8,547 bases of DNA from an uncultured delta proteobacterium (GTDB taxonomy: Bacteria; Myxococcota_A; Polyangia; Polyangiales; Ga0077539). The stretch covers positions 1 through 8,547 of the forward strand of contig CAIOSS010000550.1 in NCBI GenBank assembly GCA_903860995.1, in the 5' to 3' direction. The translations under genes and the position numbers were made by a program. A model generated the notes under the pieces. That model had not been told where the DNA came from. It worked only from the letters and a program-made list of their open reading frames with translations, and made no database searches. How positions within the stretch are numbered: position 1 is the stretch's first letter; the number at the start of each line of letters is the position of its first letter. Of the stretch, positions 6,549-8,547 are shown piece by piece.

Positions 6549-7319
6549 TCACCCCGCCCGCTGCCGCCGCGCCGGGCCCCGACGTTGCACTGCGCGCACC
6601 CGGTCGAGGCGCCCGGTGGGCACCACCCGCTCCCCCACGATGACCGCCGTCTCCAGCTCGCCCGGGTCGACCGCCGCCGTGAGCCCGGTGGCGTCGTCGT
6701 CGAGCACGAGGTCGCCGCCGCGCGCGAAGGGCGTGAGCGCCGGCAGGCACACGACGCCCGGCGCCCACGCGAAGGCCATCACCTTGGTGCGAGCCCCCGC
6801 CGCGTCGCGTAGCACCAGCGCCGGGTGGTGGTGCCCGATCACCACGCGACCGCCGCGGCCCCGCGCGAGCGCCCGCTCGGAGCGCAGCGCGTCGAGCGCG
6901 TCGCCGTGCACCGCCGCGTGGCGACCGAAGGCCCAGCGCGCGCACACCGTGACGTCGCGCCCGAAGAGGGCCGCGTCGAGGCCGCGGTCGTGGTTGCCCG
7001 GGATGAGCACCGCGGCGCAGCCGTCGAGCGCGGCCAGCAGCCGGTCGAGGGCGCTCTCGCCGTCGGCCGAGGGGCGCAGCGACGCCGCGCCGTGCACCAC
7101 GTCGCCCGCGATCACCACGGTGGCCGGGTCGAGGCGCGCGCGAAGCCCGGCGATGCGCGCCAGGAGCTCGCCGTCCCCGACGCCCGGGAGCAGGTACCCG
7201 CGGCCCTGGAGCGCGCGCACATAGCCCGCGTGCACGTCCGCGATCACGAGCGTGCGGGTGGCCGGGTCGAAGAGCCCGCCGGGGGCCACGCAGCAGAGGC
7301 CGTCGTCGAGGGTCAGCAC
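6549..7319 (-). CDS. pdeM: PdeM-like metallophosphoesterase
   Basis: A 256-aa calcineurin-type metallophosphoesterase with the metal-binding motifs in order: D28-x-H30 (IADVHAG), G72-D73-x-x-H76 (GDVVHG), G108-N-H-D111, H138-G-D and G162-H-H-H-P166. The HGD and GHHHP spacing and a CLPAL segment near the C-terminus match the PdeM family, annotated as the endonuclease of the ligase-associated DNA damage response cluster. It is slightly longer than I recall for the family because of a basic Arg-rich tail (last 25 residues or so). The start is GTG at 7319, seven bases after the stop of the upstream lhr gene. The helicase's own end supplies a Shine-Dalgarno-like GGATGAGG, so translational coupling is likely. 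The helicase neighbour strongly supports the PdeM assignment over a generic phosphoesterase. Substrate and activity are inferred from the family only. Confidence 0.85.
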   Translation of the reverse strand: MLTLDDGLCCVAPGGLFDPATRTLVIADVHAGYVRALQGRGYLLPGVGDGELLARIAGLRARLDPATVVIAGDVVHGAASLRPSADGESALDRLLAALDGCAAVLIPGNHDRGLDAALFGRDVTVCARWAFGRHAAVHGDALDALRSERALARGRGGRVVIGHHHPALVLRDAAGARTKVMAFAWAPGVVCLPALTPFARGGDLVLDDDATGLTAAVDPGELETAVIVGERVVPTGRLDRVRAVQRRGPARRQRAG

Positions 7320-7326
7320 CGGGGCC

Positions 7327-8547
7327 TCATCCGGTCGTCGCCAGGGTCGCCTCGAAGAGGCGCTTCGCCGCGTCGAGCAGGGCCCGCTCGGGGTCGTCGC
7401 CGCGCACGGCGTCGCGGTCGACCCAGGTGCGCGCGGGGATGCTCAGCGGCGACGGACCATCGAGCCGGTGCAGGTGCCAGCGCCGCCGGGTGCGCTCGGC
7501 GAGGGCCTCGACGGCGCGGTCGCCCTCCAGGGAGGTCCAGAGCGTGTGGTCGAGCGCGCGCAGCAGCACGTGCCCCGGGTCGTGCTTGCGTAATACATCG
7601 TGGAGTAAGCCGGGGGTCGCCGCGCCGGGCCGGGCGTCGGGCAGCCAGAGCTGGGCCACGCGCGCCACCTCGCGGAAGTACGCGCCGCTCAGCACCCCTT
7701 CGGCGAGGGCGCCCATGGCGTCGGCGCGCAGACCCTCGGGCGACAGCCATCGGGCCAGGGTCTCGGGCGACGCCTCCGCCAGCGAGGCGCCCGCGGTCAC
7801 GCACACGGCCTCGTCGAGCGCGCACACGCTCGCGGCCTCGCCGGTGTCGTCGCGGTAGCGGGCGGCCACGGCGCGGGCGATGAGCTCGTTGGCCATCGCG
7901 CCCGCGAAGGTGAAGGCCACGAGGTGGGCGCGCTCGCCGTCGCGGTGCAGCTCCACCACGAAGCGGTCGACACCGGGGAGCGACGCCCGCCGCGCCTGCG
8001 CCCGGAGCAGGGCGCCCACCGCGCGGGCCGTCACCTCGTGCACGCCCAGCAGCGCCGCGACCCGCGCGGTGAGCTCCAGCGCGTCGAGGTGGGCGAGCGC
8101 CCCGAGCTCCGACCACAGGGCCTCGACGGCGTCGGCCACCTGGGCGCTCTGGGCGGCGCGCTGGCCGTGCCACGCCGGGAGCGCCCGCTCGGGGCCGCGG
8201 TCGGGGCGTACGCACACGGCGTCGCTGGCCCGCGCGACCACCTTCCACTTCTGGCCGCCCAGCACGAAGCGGTCGCCCACCTCCAGGGAGACCGCGAAGC
8301 GGCCCTCGAGCTGGCCCACCACCCTTCGGCCGTGGCGCACCTCCACGGTGACCTCGCCGACGATGGTCCCGATGCCCTGGCGGTAGCGCCGCTCGGAGCG
8401 CTTGCCGCTGATGGCCCAGCGCTCGCCGTCGGTCACCGCGCGGGCCATCTCGGGGTACGCCGCGAGGGCGTCGCCGCCGTGCGCGAGGTAGCCCAGCACC
8501 TGCTCGAGGTCGGCCGCGGTGAGCCCGCGCAGCGAGCGCGACGCCCG
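7327..8547 (-). CDS. lhr: Lhr-family DEXH helicase, C-terminal part (partial)
   Basis: The last 406 codons of a gene that enters through the right edge of the window; the frame is open to base 8547. The helicase core with its ATPase motifs lies outside, so the call rests on the Lhr C-terminal region. Landmarks are YRQGIGTIVGEVTVEV, followed by the LEGRFAVSLEVGDRFVLGGQ segment (the beta-rich Lhr-core part), the FTFAGAMANELI segment, LLHDVLRKHDPGHVLL and SPLSIPA near the end. These have clear counterparts in ligase-associated and other Lhr helicases, ATP-driven 3'-5' DNA/RNA unwinding enzymes with a suspected repair role. The gene ends seven bases before pdeM, on the same strand. Two TTA leucine codons and a GTA fall within seven codons (7591-7608), unusual against the surrounding codon use. 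Whether the whole protein is the short ligase-associated or the long Lhr type cannot be seen here. Confidence 0.85.
   Translation of the reverse strand, partial: RASRSLRGLTAADLEQVLGYLAHGGDALAAYPEMARAVTDGERWAISGKRSERRYRQGIGTIVGEVTVEVRHGRRVVGQLEGRFAVSLEVGDRFVLGGQKWKVVARASDAVCVRPDRGPERALPAWHGQRAAQSAQVADAVEALWSELGALAHLDALELTARVAALLGVHEVTARAVGALLRAQARRASLPGVDRFVVELHRDGERAHLVAFTFAGAMANELIARAVAARYRDDTGEAASVCALDEAVCVTAGASLAEASPETLARWLSPEGLRADAMGALAEGVLSGAYFREVARVAQLWLPDARPGAATPGLLHDVLRKHDPGHVLLRALDHTLWTSLEGDRAVEALAERTRRRWHLHRLDGPSPLSIPARTWVDRDAVRGDDPERALLDAAKRLFEATLATTG

Noticed and set aside
1..8547. CRISPR arrays, tRNA/rRNA genes, insertion sequences, phage genes
   Set aside because: I found no regularly spaced repeats, no tRNA cloverleaf-like segments and no integrase, transposase or phage structural proteins.

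Overview
The window is very GC-rich, with GTG starts and nearly all-G/C third codon positions. It carries a tandem-FHA protein and a multidomain PilZ protein with long Ala/Pro-rich linkers. This combination suggests a myxobacterium (Myxococcota, probably Polyangiales-like). That placement is inference from composition and gene content; no marker gene fixes the taxon.

Layout from left to right. (1) A minus-strand gene encodes a tail-anchored protein with two FHA domains. (2) A 233-nt divergent intergenic region holds a plausible promoter for the FHA gene and a 17-bp imperfect palindrome. (3) A plus-strand gene encodes a 627-aa PilZ protein with one membrane helix and a C-terminal AMIN-like beta domain. 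(4) A complete PLP-dependent cystathionine gamma-synthase/lyase family enzyme follows, with a two-part hairpin just before its start. (5) A small unknown lipoprotein with six cysteines in its mature part comes next. (6) Then comes a full-length, E. coli-type D-3-phosphoglycerate dehydrogenase (serA) with a C-terminal ACT domain. (7) About 355 nt follow without an intact gene, but third-position GC reveals what looks like a short frameshifted gene. (8) On the minus strand, transcribed towards serA, lie pdeM (metallophosphoesterase) and the 3' part of an Lhr-family helicase gene that runs off the right edge.

The FHA and PilZ genes are divergent neighbours and both encode membrane-linked signalling-type proteins (phosphothreonine recognition and, if the pocket works, c-di-GMP). 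The cystathionine enzyme and SerA both belong to serine/sulfur amino-acid metabolism, but a lipoprotein gene with its own strong ribosome binding site separates them, so a single operon is not evident. The lhr-pdeM pair is the part of this window with the clearest known genomic association: both families occur in the 'ligase-associated' DNA damage response cluster. The other members (an ATP-dependent ligase and an exonuclease) would be expected beyond the right edge if this is that cluster.

I see no mobile element, tRNA, rRNA or CRISPR array. The most unusual items are the PilZ-membrane-AMIN-like architecture, the forced near-leaderless start of the FHA gene, and the frameshifted coding trace after serA. 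None amounts to a demonstrated new system.
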